Shown here piece by piece: positions 7,182-14,213 of a stretch of DNA of 14,611 bases. A program made the translations under genes and the position numbers. Numbering within the stretch: position 1 is the stretch's first letter; every line of letters begins with the position of its first letter. The notes under the pieces were generated by a model that saw nothing but the letters and a program-made list of their open reading frames with translations, made no database searches and was not told the origin of the DNA. The DNA is from Promethearchaeota archaeon (GTDB lineage Archaea > Asgardarchaeota > Lokiarchaeia > Sigynarchaeales > SOKP01), in the NCBI GenBank assembly GCA_019057735.1, contig JAHLWV010000034.1, positions 1 through 14,611 on the forward strand. The letters run 5' to 3'.

Positions 7182-7266
7182 CCTCTTAGCGATTCTTTTT
7201 CCGAAAATTCCCCTTGGTTTTTTTACTTGGTTAATTGCATATTTAAGATATCCGATAAGTACTCAC
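7182..7266 (-). other. Probable missing 5' coding part of the SAM methyltransferase, with a putative frameshift
   Basis: In frame with ATG 7181 the minus strand stays open up to a TGA at 7265-7263. It reads YLKYAINQVKKPRGIFGKR then IAKR before the Met, and the basic KKPRGxFGK pattern resembles the N-terminus I remember for this family. No ATG, GTG or TTG is available in this frame. A GTG at 7266-7264, 12 bases after the stop of the upstream membrane-protein gene, opens another frame (MSTYRIS then TAA at 7245-7243). Removing one base between about 7246 and 7257 would join this start to the long frame. Either a one-base error or mutation, or a non-canonical start, would explain it. Confidence 0.4.
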
Positions 7267-7278
7267 TTTTTTATGATT

Positions 7279-8163
7279 TTAGATCTTTCGTAATATAAAA
7301 ATAAAGGCCAGTAGATACGGTAAAGTTGTTACAAGCATTAATAATCCCATAGTGATAAGACCAAGGATAAAACTAGAAATTGTGTAGAAGAAAGCTATTA
7401 TTAATAAGCTGCTTGGTGGGATTAGATCAAACCATTTCGTGCGTTTTAGGTTGTTTCTCTTCCAAATAACAATGCCGGAAGCCCACACGATGGTAAATAT
7501 CATCCATACCACTAAAAATACTAAAGGTAAATTAAATATAAAAGGGATTCGAGTAATCATTCCTACCAATATTAGTATTCCTAATCCTATTGGAATTACA
7601 CCTAACACGGTATATAATTTTCGGGGTAATGAGCGTCTAGAATCAACTTCTGCAACATTTAGTAACCTTAGTTTTTTGTCATCCTTTTCCCAACTTAAAC
7701 CGTAAGGTACTAGAAAAGCTATAGGGATAAAAAACCAACCAAAAAAATTAAAGGCAGGGATGTTGAAGTATTCTCCGCCTCCAAACATCCAAGCACCGGA
7801 TTCCACGGCAATTGGATCCATACCCCAATCAAGACTGAGTGCAATTAGTGTAGTTGTAAGTATTCGCTGCCATAAGGAAAGCTTTAACCGTTCAGTTATT
7901 ATCATAGAACTGTAAATAATGCCTACCCAAGATAGAGTAATAGACAGCGGGACTCTATCAAAAATCATAATCAATTCTGTTGCGTAAGTAAAAATACCTG
8001 TAAAAACTCCTATTAATTCTAGAGATGCCGCAAAAACAAAAATAGTTGCTATCAGCAGTAAACGCTGAATTCGATTCTTTTTCGCGTCCAATAGTGCGTG
8101 AACTACGGATAAGCCCGTCAATATATAACCGATTAATCCTGGAAGAAGTACTAATCCCGACAT
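7279..8163 (-). CDS. Carotenoid-biosynthesis (CruF/DUF422-like) membrane protein
   Basis: Polytopic membrane protein of 294 residues with about eight or nine hydrophobic helices, for example around 6-24, 34-55, 72-90, 98-112, 139-155, 184-204, 207-228, 250-269 and 271-291. The DUF422/CruF signature is visible: E49 and GIFTY in the second helix, VPLSITLSW at 71-79, LDWGMDPIAVESGAW at 111-125, then NIPAFNFFGWF at 134-144. Members of this family hydrate the psi-ends of linear carotenoids, such as bisanhydrobacterioruberin in haloarchaea and gamma-carotene in bacteria. That reaction is family knowledge; the lipid substrate here is unknown and no other carotenoid gene (phytoene synthase or desaturase) is in the window. 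Start is ATG at 8163. The neighbouring SAM methyltransferase is 97 bases downstream, or closer if its 5' part is restored. Confidence 0.82.
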   Translation of the reverse strand: MSGLVLLPGLIGYILTGLSVVHALLDAKKNRIQRLLLIATIFVFAASLELIGVFTGIFTYATELIMIFDRVPLSITLSWVGIIYSSMIITERLKLSLWQRILTTTLIALSLDWGMDPIAVESGAWMFGGGEYFNIPAFNFFGWFFIPIAFLVPYGLSWEKDDKKLRLLNVAEVDSRRSLPRKLYTVLGVIPIGLGILILVGMITRIPFIFNLPLVFLVVWMIFTIVWASGIVIWKRNNLKRTKWFDLIPPSSLLIIAFFYTISSFILGLITMGLLMLVTTLPYLLAFIFILRKI

Positions 8164-8234
8164 CTTATCTCTTTAACATCTTAAAATATGATAATATAAT
8201 TAAATAACTTCAATATTTATTTTATTGATTATTA

Positions 8235-8246
8235 CTATAAAAATTT
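8235..8246 (+). promoter_or_regulatory. TATA box-like element upstream of the F420-type reductase gene
   Basis: CTATAAAAATTT in the 118-base divergent gap is about 35-45 bases upstream of the ATG at 8282. That is the archaeal spacing if transcription starts near 8265-8272 with a very short leader. It supports 8282 rather than a later internal ATG, but the sequence is AT-rich. Confidence 0.4.
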
Positions 8247-8281
8247 AATAAAGAGTAGTTTAAAACACAAATCCTTTCGTT

Positions 8282-8863
8282 ATGTCACGAGGAATCAAAT
8301 TGACGAGCCCGAATAACATAGATGTCAATGGAGACCTTCTACCTCGACCAATGTCTTCCCTTTATACTCTGAATCATAACAACGAAATGATTAAGAATAA
8401 GAGGCTTAAAAAGTTTAAAATCTATAACAAATATATTGTTCTTCCTTTATATCGATCAAGAATTTTACCTCTTTTAGGATTTGGAAGATTATTTCTCATT
8501 TTAACAACACAAGGAAGAAAAACAGGGAAGAAAAGAAGAACACCGTTAGAGTACCGTCGGAAAGAAGGTATCATTACAATATTTTCAGCTAGAGGTGAAG
8601 ATGCTGGTTGGATGAAGAATATCCGGGCTCATCCTGACGCGCTTATGGTAAGACATGGGTTCCATCGTTTCCAACCGCAGGTAGAATTTGTAACAAATGA
8701 AGACCAAAAGCTTGAAATTATGAAATGGTACGTAGTGAACTATGGAAAAGCGGCAAAAATGCTTTTTGGTTGGAATCCTAAAGTTGACGATCCGGAAACA
8801 ACGAATTTCACAAACCTATTAAAATTAATTTCCATAATAAAGCTGGAACGACCTAAAGATTAG
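8282..8863 (+). CDS. Deazaflavin (F420)-dependent nitroreductase-family protein
   Basis: Split beta-barrel protein of the Ddn/F420H2-dependent reductase family, predicted to use coenzyme F420 or a related flavin to reduce small molecules. The signature occupies the middle: LPLLGFGRLFLILTTQGRKTGKKRRTPLEY (about 63-91), FSARGEDAGWMKNIRAHPDALM (about 101-122) and a closing strand FQPQVEFV. The first 35-40 residues (MSRGIKLTSP...NHNNE) precede the recognisable domain and are not conserved in family members as I know them. The true start could therefore be ATG at 8351 (M24) or 8387 (M36), but the TATA-like element favours 8282. The gene converges with the next methyltransferase and overlaps its stop by four bases. 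The substrate is unknown. Confidence 0.85.
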   Translation: MSRGIKLTSPNNIDVNGDLLPRPMSSLYTLNHNNEMIKNKRLKKFKIYNKYIVLPLYRSRILPLLGFGRLFLILTTQGRKTGKKRRTPLEYRRKEGIITIFSARGEDAGWMKNIRAHPDALMVRHGFHRFQPQVEFVTNEDQKLEIMKWYVVNYGKAAKMLFGWNPKVDDPETTNFTNLLKLISIIKLERPKD

Positions 8864-9504
8864 AGTTTAGTGCCACCAAGAATATAATAAAATCCAAAGA
8901 AATGTTCTTCGTAAAAAGTAATTTTAAATTTTGATTTAACATAGCCAATAATGTCTCGACTAACATCTACTCCCCAAATTTGATATACTTGCTTAAGAAA
9001 GAAGTTCATATGCTTGTAGGGGATTTGAGAACTAAGTTTCATTCCAATCATTGAATAAGTACCATTTGGTTTTAACAGATCGTATGTCATATCAATTACT
9101 GATTTAAAATTAGGAATGATTTCCTTGGCATAAGTACAGAGAACCGCATCATAAAGGATTTTAGGCTTATAATCTGTGATACTCATATTTAATAGTTCTA
9201 TATTATTCCAGTTGTTCTTAATAGCAAGTGCCTTTGCTAATTTTAAGGATTCTGACGAAATATCGATTCCAACAAGTTTACCCTTTTTACCTAAATAGCG
9301 TTCTATAATTTTAAAATTATATCCCGTACCACATGCCGCATCGAGAATTACAGAATTATTATTTAACCCTAATACATTGATAGCTTTTTTTCTATAAATT
9401 GAATTTTCTGTAGTTCTGCCAACAATCATGGTTAAATAATAATATGCCATATTTTTGGCTAATTTATCATACTTTTGTTTTACTATTTCGTCTTCCCGTT
9501 TCAT
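8860..9504 (-). CDS. Class I SAM-dependent methyltransferase, UbiE-like
   Basis: Cytoplasmic Rossmann-fold methyltransferase of 214 residues. The N-terminal helix MKREDEIVKQKYDKLAKNM is typical of UbiE/COQ5-like enzymes. Motif I ILDAACGTGYNF is at 53-64, LVGIDIS at 77-83, then NIELLNMSITDYKP and the motif IV-like YDAVLCTY near 118-125. LLKPNGTYSMIGMKLSS follows, and the C-terminus ends FYEEHFFGFYYILGGTK, as in lipid or quinone methyltransferases. ATG at 9504 is supported by a strong GAGGAG element eight bases upstream. The stop overlaps the stop of the convergent reductase gene by four bases. Family members act on quinones, lipids and many other small molecules; the substrate here cannot be named. 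A link to the nearby carotenoid-type gene is possible but speculative. Confidence 0.88.
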   Translation of the reverse strand: MKREDEIVKQKYDKLAKNMAYYYLTMIVGRTTENSIYRKKAINVLGLNNNSVILDAACGTGYNFKIIERYLGKKGKLVGIDISSESLKLAKALAIKNNWNNIELLNMSITDYKPKILYDAVLCTYAKEIIPNFKSVIDMTYDLLKPNGTYSMIGMKLSSQIPYKHMNFFLKQVYQIWGVDVSRDIIGYVKSKFKITFYEEHFFGFYYILGGTKL

Positions 9505-9512
9505 TTCTTCTT

Positions 9513-9518
9513 CTCCTC
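9513..9518 (-). promoter_or_regulatory. Shine-Dalgarno sequence GAGGAG of the UbiE-like gene
   Basis: GAGGAG ends eight bases before the ATG at 9504, an ideal archaeal spacing. It is the clearest ribosome-binding site in the window; most other starts have only weak or no complementarity. The rest of the 268-base gap (9505-9772) is AT-rich. A TATA-like stretch for this gene lies around 9568-9578, and I see no RNA gene or ORF there. Confidence 0.6.
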
Positions 9519-9772
9519 AATATTCACTACGATTTAAAAAATCTTGAAAAATCTTAAAGAATAGGATTATAAAATATAATGCTCTTGGTAAAATCGTATA
9601 CTTTCTCGAGTTATTGCTGAAAATCATCAAATCTGTTTTGGTTGTTCAAGTAGTATAGTATTATAATCCCTTATATTTCGTCATACAAAAATATTAAAAT
9701 CAGAAATTGTTATAAAAATCAAGGTAATTAATACTTTAAAATAGCATTTACAGTTCTGAAGCCTAATCTGAT

Positions 9773-10891
9773 TTGACAGCAGAAGAAATTACAGATCCTT
9801 ACGAAAAAATTTTACAAAATATGCGTGAATACCCTAACGATATCCCCATTGTTGATGGAAATGTATCAGAAGCATTTAGGGCGTATATTAAATTACTCTT
9901 TACCCCCGAAGAGGCAGAAATTGCTCAATACTTAACTGTTAAGCCCCAATCCATTAATCGAATTGCAAAGAAAATTGGAAAAAGCAAGGAAAAGATTAAA
10001 AAAATTCTAGAAGAAATGACCAATTCGGGTATCATTCAAGATATCGGTGGTTATTCCTACTTCTTAGCGATGGCTCATCTTTTGAATATGGGATTTAAAA
10101 ACTCAAAAACATTCGAAAGGCTTGGAAAGGAAGGAGCTGAGCTGTATCATCAGTTCTTCGTTGAAGAAAAATATTACATGCGATACGAATCTTCCGACGC
10201 TGGTACTCCAATTACTAGAATTGTTCCCATAGATACATCAATTGATCATATGTCTATAATATCCAATGCTGAAGAGATTCATGGTATATTAGATACCTGT
10301 AAAGGCCCAATTGTAGTAACCGATTGCCCTTGTCGTAATAGAACTGAGACCTTAGGAATCAGAGAATGTAAAGATAACTTTCCTATTTCAGAAACGTGTT
10401 TTCAAGTTGGTTTGTTCGGGGAATATTTTTTACGGAGGGGAGAAGGACGAGAAATCTCTCTTGTAGAGGCCCATAACCTAGTAAAGAAATTGTCAAAAAA
10501 AGGTTTAGTTTTTACCGTTGCAAACAGTAAAAGTCCAATCCACCAAGTAATATGTTCTTGTTGTGCCTGTTGTTGCGCTCTTTTAAGAGGAATGACGCGA
10601 TTTGAAGATAAAAACGAAAATTGTACGGCTAAATCGAACTATATCGCTAAAGTTAATCGACATTTATGCACAGGATGTGCTCTTTGTGCAAAAAGATGTC
10701 CATTTAATGCTATTACAATAAAAAAAGAGAAATCTATTGTAAATCTTAAAAAGTGTTATGGCTGTGGAATTTGTGCGGCATGTTGCCCTGTAGATGCAAT
10801 CAAACTTCATCGAAAAGAACAATCTTATATTTATCCTGACTCTGTCCAATTATTAGAAAAAATTTACCAAGAAAATAGGAGAAGCGATTAA
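9773..10891 (+). CDS. Winged-helix / multi-cluster iron-sulfur protein (paralog 2)
   Basis: Second copy of the family found at 1833-2960. Residues 35-95 form a winged-helix segment (LLFTPEEAEIAQYL...INRIAKKIGKSKEKIKKILEEMTNSGIIQD) that looks like ArsR or TrmB-type recognition helices. The central domain has CPCR (Cys185, Cys187), Cys199 and ETCF (Cys209). The cysteine knot CSCCACCC is at 261-268, the same residue numbers as in paralog 1. Two [4Fe-4S] ferredoxin motifs follow: Cys299/302/305/309 and Cys328/331/334/338. Start is TTG at 9773; an in-frame TAA lies nine bases upstream, and ATG at residue 17 (9821) is the alternative. It is monocistronic and ends 15 bases from the stop of the convergent coiled-coil gene. 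The layout suggests a DNA-binding protein that responds to redox state or carries electrons; no function is established. Confidence 0.85.
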   Translation: MTAEEITDPYEKILQNMREYPNDIPIVDGNVSEAFRAYIKLLFTPEEAEIAQYLTVKPQSINRIAKKIGKSKEKIKKILEEMTNSGIIQDIGGYSYFLAMAHLLNMGFKNSKTFERLGKEGAELYHQFFVEEKYYMRYESSDAGTPITRIVPIDTSIDHMSIISNAEEIHGILDTCKGPIVVTDCPCRNRTETLGIRECKDNFPISETCFQVGLFGEYFLRRGEGREISLVEAHNLVKKLSKKGLVFTVANSKSPIHQVICSCCACCCALLRGMTRFEDKNENCTAKSNYIAKVNRHLCTGCALCAKRCPFNAITIKKEKSIVNLKKCYGCGICAACCPVDAIKLHRKEQSYIYPDSVQLLEKIYQENRRSD

Positions 10892-10906
10892 AGAGTCACG
10901 ATAAAG

Positions 10907-12145
10907 CTAGTCTTTACTCCACTCTGTAGCACATTGTCCACACTTATATTTTTTCGCATAAAAGCCTGGATAAATTACTCGCGTTTTATCATCAATCTCG
11001 CGTATTTGTGATTTATTTGTATTTCCACAATTCGGACAGACTTTTTTACGATAACCAGTTTGTCCATTAGTTTTGGTTGAAACTCCTTCTTCCAATAATG
11101 AGTCTTTATGGGCATCTAACTCTGGTATCTGATCAATAATTTCAGTTGTAATAAATTCTCTACCGGTTTTTGATTGAAGCTCTCCACTTTTCACAACTTC
11201 TATTGATTTCTCAAAGATTTCATCTTCTTTCTTTATTAAATCCTTTTCCCTAGTTTCTAAATCATCTGCTACTGCTATATGTTCTCTATTTTCTTTTTCG
11301 ATCACATTAATCGTTTTTGCAAGGAGTAAAGCATCTTTTTGCTTTAAACTTTCATTTTCTTTCCTTAAATCGACAACTTTCTTCTCTAAATAAAAAACTT
11401 TTTCCTCAAACTTTGCTAACCGAGAGTTCTCAGATTTAATGGTATCAATTATCCTAGATACTTTTTGATTTTCTTTTTTTAATTCGAGATTATTGCGTTT
11501 TAAAACCTCTGCTGTCTTTTGTAATTCTTCTACTGAGATTTCTTTATTTCGAAATGTAGAATTAATATCTTCAAGTAATTTCTTTTCTCTCTCCAAATCA
11601 GTTAACTTTTTCTGTAAATTCTTTAAATCTATCTCAAAACGTTCTACATTGGAACTTTCAGTTTGAATCTTCTTAGTACTTTCTAAAAGTAGTTTGTTTT
11701 CGTTTTCTATCTTGGAAATTTCTTCACTAAGGGATTTGTTCATGTTTTCTAATCTCCCATAATCTTCGATCAAAGTATTGAGAGAATTTTGAGTTTTTAC
11801 GATTATTTCATCTTTTACAGAATCATTTAGACTTTTTTCAATGTTTTTTATTTCTAGCTTATAATTTTCAATGTTTTGTTTAAGAACCTCTTTCTCCTGT
11901 TGCTTTTGAGCTAAGTCCTGTTTTTGTGAACTGATTAATTCTTTCAAAATGTTTATCTCTTCGGATTCAGGTTTTTCCTCTTTAGATTTTAGATATTCTG
12001 GCCTGGAAGATTCCCTCTTTTCTTCTAACTTCGTTTCTAATTTTGCTACTTTCCGCTCTAAACTTTCAATTGTTTTTTCTAATTGAGCATGGGTTTTTTC
12101 TTCTTCTTCAGCGTCGTCTATTAGATCCTTTAGGTTTTTACTCAT
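10907..12145 (-). CDS. Long coiled-coil protein with C-terminal zinc ribbon
   Basis: Protein of about 412 residues. Roughly the first 320 residues are charged heptad-like sequence rich in Lys, Glu, Leu, Asn and Ser, almost without Pro or Gly, which predicts a long coiled coil. A linker of about 50 residues follows. The last 45 residues hold a zinc ribbon: CPNC (Cys374, Cys377 when numbered from GTG at 12157) and CGQC (Cys406, Cys409), with IREIDDKTRVIY between and ATEW after. I recall this ribbon at the end of many Asgard proteins, where it is related to transcription-factor-type ribbons; that is memory, not a search. I chose ATG at 12145; GTG at 12157 would add four residues. It is divergent from the small GTPase, so an effector or scaffold partnership is possible but unproven. 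No membrane segment. Confidence 0.8.
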   Translation of the reverse strand: MSKNLKDLIDDAEEEEKTHAQLEKTIESLERKVAKLETKLEEKRESSRPEYLKSKEEKPESEEINILKELISSQKQDLAQKQQEKEVLKQNIENYKLEIKNIEKSLNDSVKDEIIVKTQNSLNTLIEDYGRLENMNKSLSEEISKIENENKLLLESTKKIQTESSNVERFEIDLKNLQKKLTDLEREKKLLEDINSTFRNKEISVEELQKTAEVLKRNNLELKKENQKVSRIIDTIKSENSRLAKFEEKVFYLEKKVVDLRKENESLKQKDALLLAKTINVIEKENREHIAVADDLETREKDLIKKEDEIFEKSIEVVKSGELQSKTGREFITTEIIDQIPELDAHKDSLLEEGVSTKTNGQTGYRKKVCPNCGNTNKSQIREIDDKTRVIYPGFYAKKYKCGQCATEWSKD

Positions 12146-12212
12146 ATCCAAAAACACTCATTTTTTTTTCATTAACTGATTACACTTAAATTATAATCGC
12201 TTTCATATTATT

Positions 12213-12228
12213 AATATTTCGAAGTATT
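12213..12228. repeat. Imperfect 16-bp palindrome in the coiled-coil/GTPase divergent gap
   Basis: AATATTTC and GAAGTATT match as inverted repeats at seven of eight positions around a central TTCGAA. It lies between the two divergent starts (12145 and 12338) and could be an operator shared by both. In AT-rich sequence the significance is modest. Confidence 0.3.
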
Positions 12229-12277
12229 ATAATTAAACTCTACAAATTTCATTGAATATTAGCTAATACTAATACTT

Positions 12278-12297
12278 GTATATAATATAAAAATATA
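12278..12297 (+). promoter_or_regulatory. TATA-rich promoter element of the small GTPase gene
   Basis: An uninterrupted A/T block containing TATATAATATAAAAATATA lies about 40-60 bases before the ATG at 12338. It is in the expected position for an archaeal TATA box with a start site near 12315-12322 and a leader of about 20 bases. Confidence 0.4.
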
Positions 12298-12337
12298 AGT
12301 CTCAAGTCACTATTTAATATAGAAACACCAGTTAAGA

Positions 12338-12895
12338 ATGTCAAATATGGTAGGGTCAAACAAATATTTTTTTAAAATTTGTATTGTCGGCGATTCCGAA
12401 GTAGGAAAAACCACTATTCTTAACCAATATTTGAAAAGGAGATTCGTTCCAGATGCTCAAAGAACAATTGGATCTAATTTTTTCGTAAAATATGTTAAAG
12501 TTCCCGAGCTTAAACGCATGGTTACTCTACAGTTCTGGGATTTAGCAGGACAGCCTCGATTTAAATGGGTTAGATACGCGTTTTATAAAGGTGCAAAAGG
12601 TATCGTGTACGCATTTGATTTGACTAGGAAAAATACTCTGGATAACATATTAACTTGGAAAGAAGAAGTGGAAAGCAAAATTGGAGTCGTTCCAAATATA
12701 CTCGTTGGAAACAAACTAGATTTATTGACTTCAGAAAATAGGTTAATTAATTTAGATGATGTAAATCACATCAAGCAGCAAGTTTCCGCAAGCGAATATA
12801 TAGAAACAAGTGCGAAAATTGGCACCAAGGTAGAAGACGTTTTTTCTAAATTAACATTAGAAATATATAAATCTAACACCGAAAGCTTAGAATAA
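12338..12895 (+). CDS. Rab/Ras-like small GTPase
   Basis: Eukaryote-type small GTPase of 185 residues with a complete set of nucleotide motifs. G1 P-loop GDSEVGKT is at 18-25, a switch I Thr at 43 (QRTIGSNF), G3 WDLAGQ at 67-72 with the catalytic-type Gln present, G4 NKLD at 125-128 and G5 ETSAK at 156-160. The pattern GDSxVGKT, WDLAGQ and ETSAK is closest to the Rab/Ras group, of which Asgard archaea carry many copies. No C-terminal Cys or CAAX-type tail is present; the protein ends SNTESLE, so prenyl anchoring as in eukaryotic Rabs is not expected and it would be soluble or protein-tethered. Start is ATG at 12338, with ATG at 12347 as an alternative. It is divergent from the coiled-coil zinc-ribbon gene and convergent with the m5C methyltransferase. 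Confidence 0.93.
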   Translation: MSNMVGSNKYFFKICIVGDSEVGKTTILNQYLKRRFVPDAQRTIGSNFFVKYVKVPELKRMVTLQFWDLAGQPRFKWVRYAFYKGAKGIVYAFDLTRKNTLDNILTWKEEVESKIGVVPNILVGNKLDLLTSENRLINLDDVNHIKQQVSASEYIETSAKIGTKVEDVFSKLTLEIYKSNTESLE

Positions 12896-12899
12896 ACCC

Positions 12900-12905
12900 T
12901 TTTTT
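12900..12905 (+). terminator. Oligo-T terminator of the small GTPase gene
   Basis: Six consecutive T, then C and three more T, start five bases after the TAA stop. This suits archaeal oligo-T termination within the 47-base convergent gap. Confidence 0.45.
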
Positions 12906-12942
12906 CTTTAAATTACTATAAAATTAGTCTTTAATAATTCCT

Positions 12943-14082
12943 TTAATCTAACCTTAACATTTTATTTATTGATTTAGCTACAGCGTAAGCCATTAAAGGC
13001 GGTACTGCGTTACCAACTTGTTTGTATTTATCTTTCATGGTACCGCAAAACTTATATCTATCTGGAAAGGATTGCAATCTCGCCGCTTCTCTAATAGAAA
13101 TCGCTCTATTTTGAGTGGGATGAATAAATCTCCCAGGGGCACTTACGCATCCACAATTCCCCGTTATTGTATCTGCTGGAAAACCTAAATGAAGTCTCCC
13201 ATAAATGTTCGGGTATCCCCCTTTGAGCTGAAATTCCTTCGGTAAAGAGCCATGATTCATCCCTTGGTCGATATGGGAGATTCTTTTTCTCACGATTTCG
13301 CTATGATTCGGGGCAAAATGGTCATACAACTCGTCAGAGTTTTCCCTTAAATATTCTTGATATTGAGTTAATGGCGATCCGTTATATTTTACTGTTGAGT
13401 TCTCGACTCGCTGTTTTGTAAGGGGTTTTACCTTGAGAATATCAGAAAGAGCGTCTTGAACAGTCAAATAAGACGGGAGCACATTTTTCTCTTTATCTGA
13501 CTTCATTGCAATATTATTTTTATTAGTTTTTTGAATTGTTAAAGAATTAACCGATTTGTCTTGAGTTCCTATAAAAAACACTCTCTGCCGTAATTGTGGG
13601 ACTCCGTAATCAGCTGCTAGCAATATTTCCATTTTACAATTATATCCCATCTCTTTGTACAAATTAACAACATTTTCTACTACTTTTCCCTTCCCCATAG
13701 AAAGAATTCCAGGAACATTTTCCATAACGAAAAATTTCGGTTTGAAGTATTTAACCCACTGAATAAAATAAAAAATTAGCGTGTTACGAGGATCGTCGGG
13801 TCTCCTATTTCCAACTGTAGAAAACCCTATACATGGAGGACCCCCAATTATTCCGTCTATTTCATTGCTTTTAAGATATTTATCAGAAATTTCCTCGCAA
13901 TTTAATAAGGTAATATTTTTATTTAACGTTAGCGTTTCAGAATGATTTCTTCTATAAGCGCTATAATAATTTTCTTCTAATTCTATTGCCAAATCAATCC
14001 TAAATTTAGCCATTTCGAAACCTAGCGATAAACCACCCGCTCCACAGAACAAATCTATTATATGATTACCTTCTTCAGTCAT
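12943..14082 (-). CDS. C5-cytosine DNA methyltransferase
   Basis: DNA (cytosine-5-)-methyltransferase of 379 residues with all major motifs in order (numbered from ATG 14082). Motif I DLFCGAGGLSLGFE is near residue 10. Motif IV GGPPCIGFS has catalytic Cys84; the residue after the Cys is Ile where Gln is usual. Motif VI is ENVPG at 121-125 and motif VIII QLRQR at 163-167. A target-recognition region (about 195-300) follows, then motif IX REAARLQSFPD and motif X GNAVPP at 357-362. The open frame extends 14 codons upstream to a TTG at 14124, but that stretch (LRLSLYIVFLIIA) is unlikely to be coding, because homologs start a few residues before motif I. The enzyme makes m5C in an unknown target. 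No endonuclease gene is adjacent; the divergent neighbour is a DNA glycosylase suited to repairing deaminated m5C. Confidence 0.93.
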   Translation of the reverse strand: MTEEGNHIIDLFCGAGGLSLGFEMAKFRIDLAIELEENYYSAYRRNHSETLTLNKNITLLNCEEISDKYLKSNEIDGIIGGPPCIGFSTVGNRRPDDPRNTLIFYFIQWVKYFKPKFFVMENVPGILSMGKGKVVENVVNLYKEMGYNCKMEILLAADYGVPQLRQRVFFIGTQDKSVNSLTIQKTNKNNIAMKSDKEKNVLPSYLTVQDALSDILKVKPLTKQRVENSTVKYNGSPLTQYQEYLRENSDELYDHFAPNHSEIVRKRISHIDQGMNHGSLPKEFQLKGGYPNIYGRLHLGFPADTITGNCGCVSAPGRFIHPTQNRAISIREAARLQSFPDRYKFCGTMKDKYKQVGNAVPPLMAYAVAKSINKMLRLD

Positions 14083-14213
14083 AGCAATAATAAGGAATAC
14101 AATATAGAGTGATAATCTTAACAATAAGAATAAAATGAAACTAATCTTTAATTAATAACTATAAAACTAGATTGAAAATTGAATAATGCATAACTCATCC
14201 CAATCAGAAGAAA

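Noticed and set aside
7439..7705. Plus-strand open frame opposite the CruF-like membrane protein
   Set aside because: Antisense shadow created by hydrophobic codons on the other strand; no domain.
9505..9772. Search of the longest intergenic stretch for a tRNA, small RNA or CRISPR repeat
   Set aside because: No cloverleaf, T-loop motif, direct-repeat series or GC-rich island was seen; only TATA-like AT blocks and the GAGGAG element.
10664..10849. Minus-strand open frame opposite the ferredoxin clusters of paralog 2
   Set aside because: Complement of Cys-rich codons; no independent evidence.
14083..14124. Hydrophobic N-terminal extension of the m5C methyltransferase, which could look like a signal peptide
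   Set aside because: It starts at TTG, is upstream DNA-like AT-rich sequence, and family members begin just before motif I; ATG 14082 is a better start.
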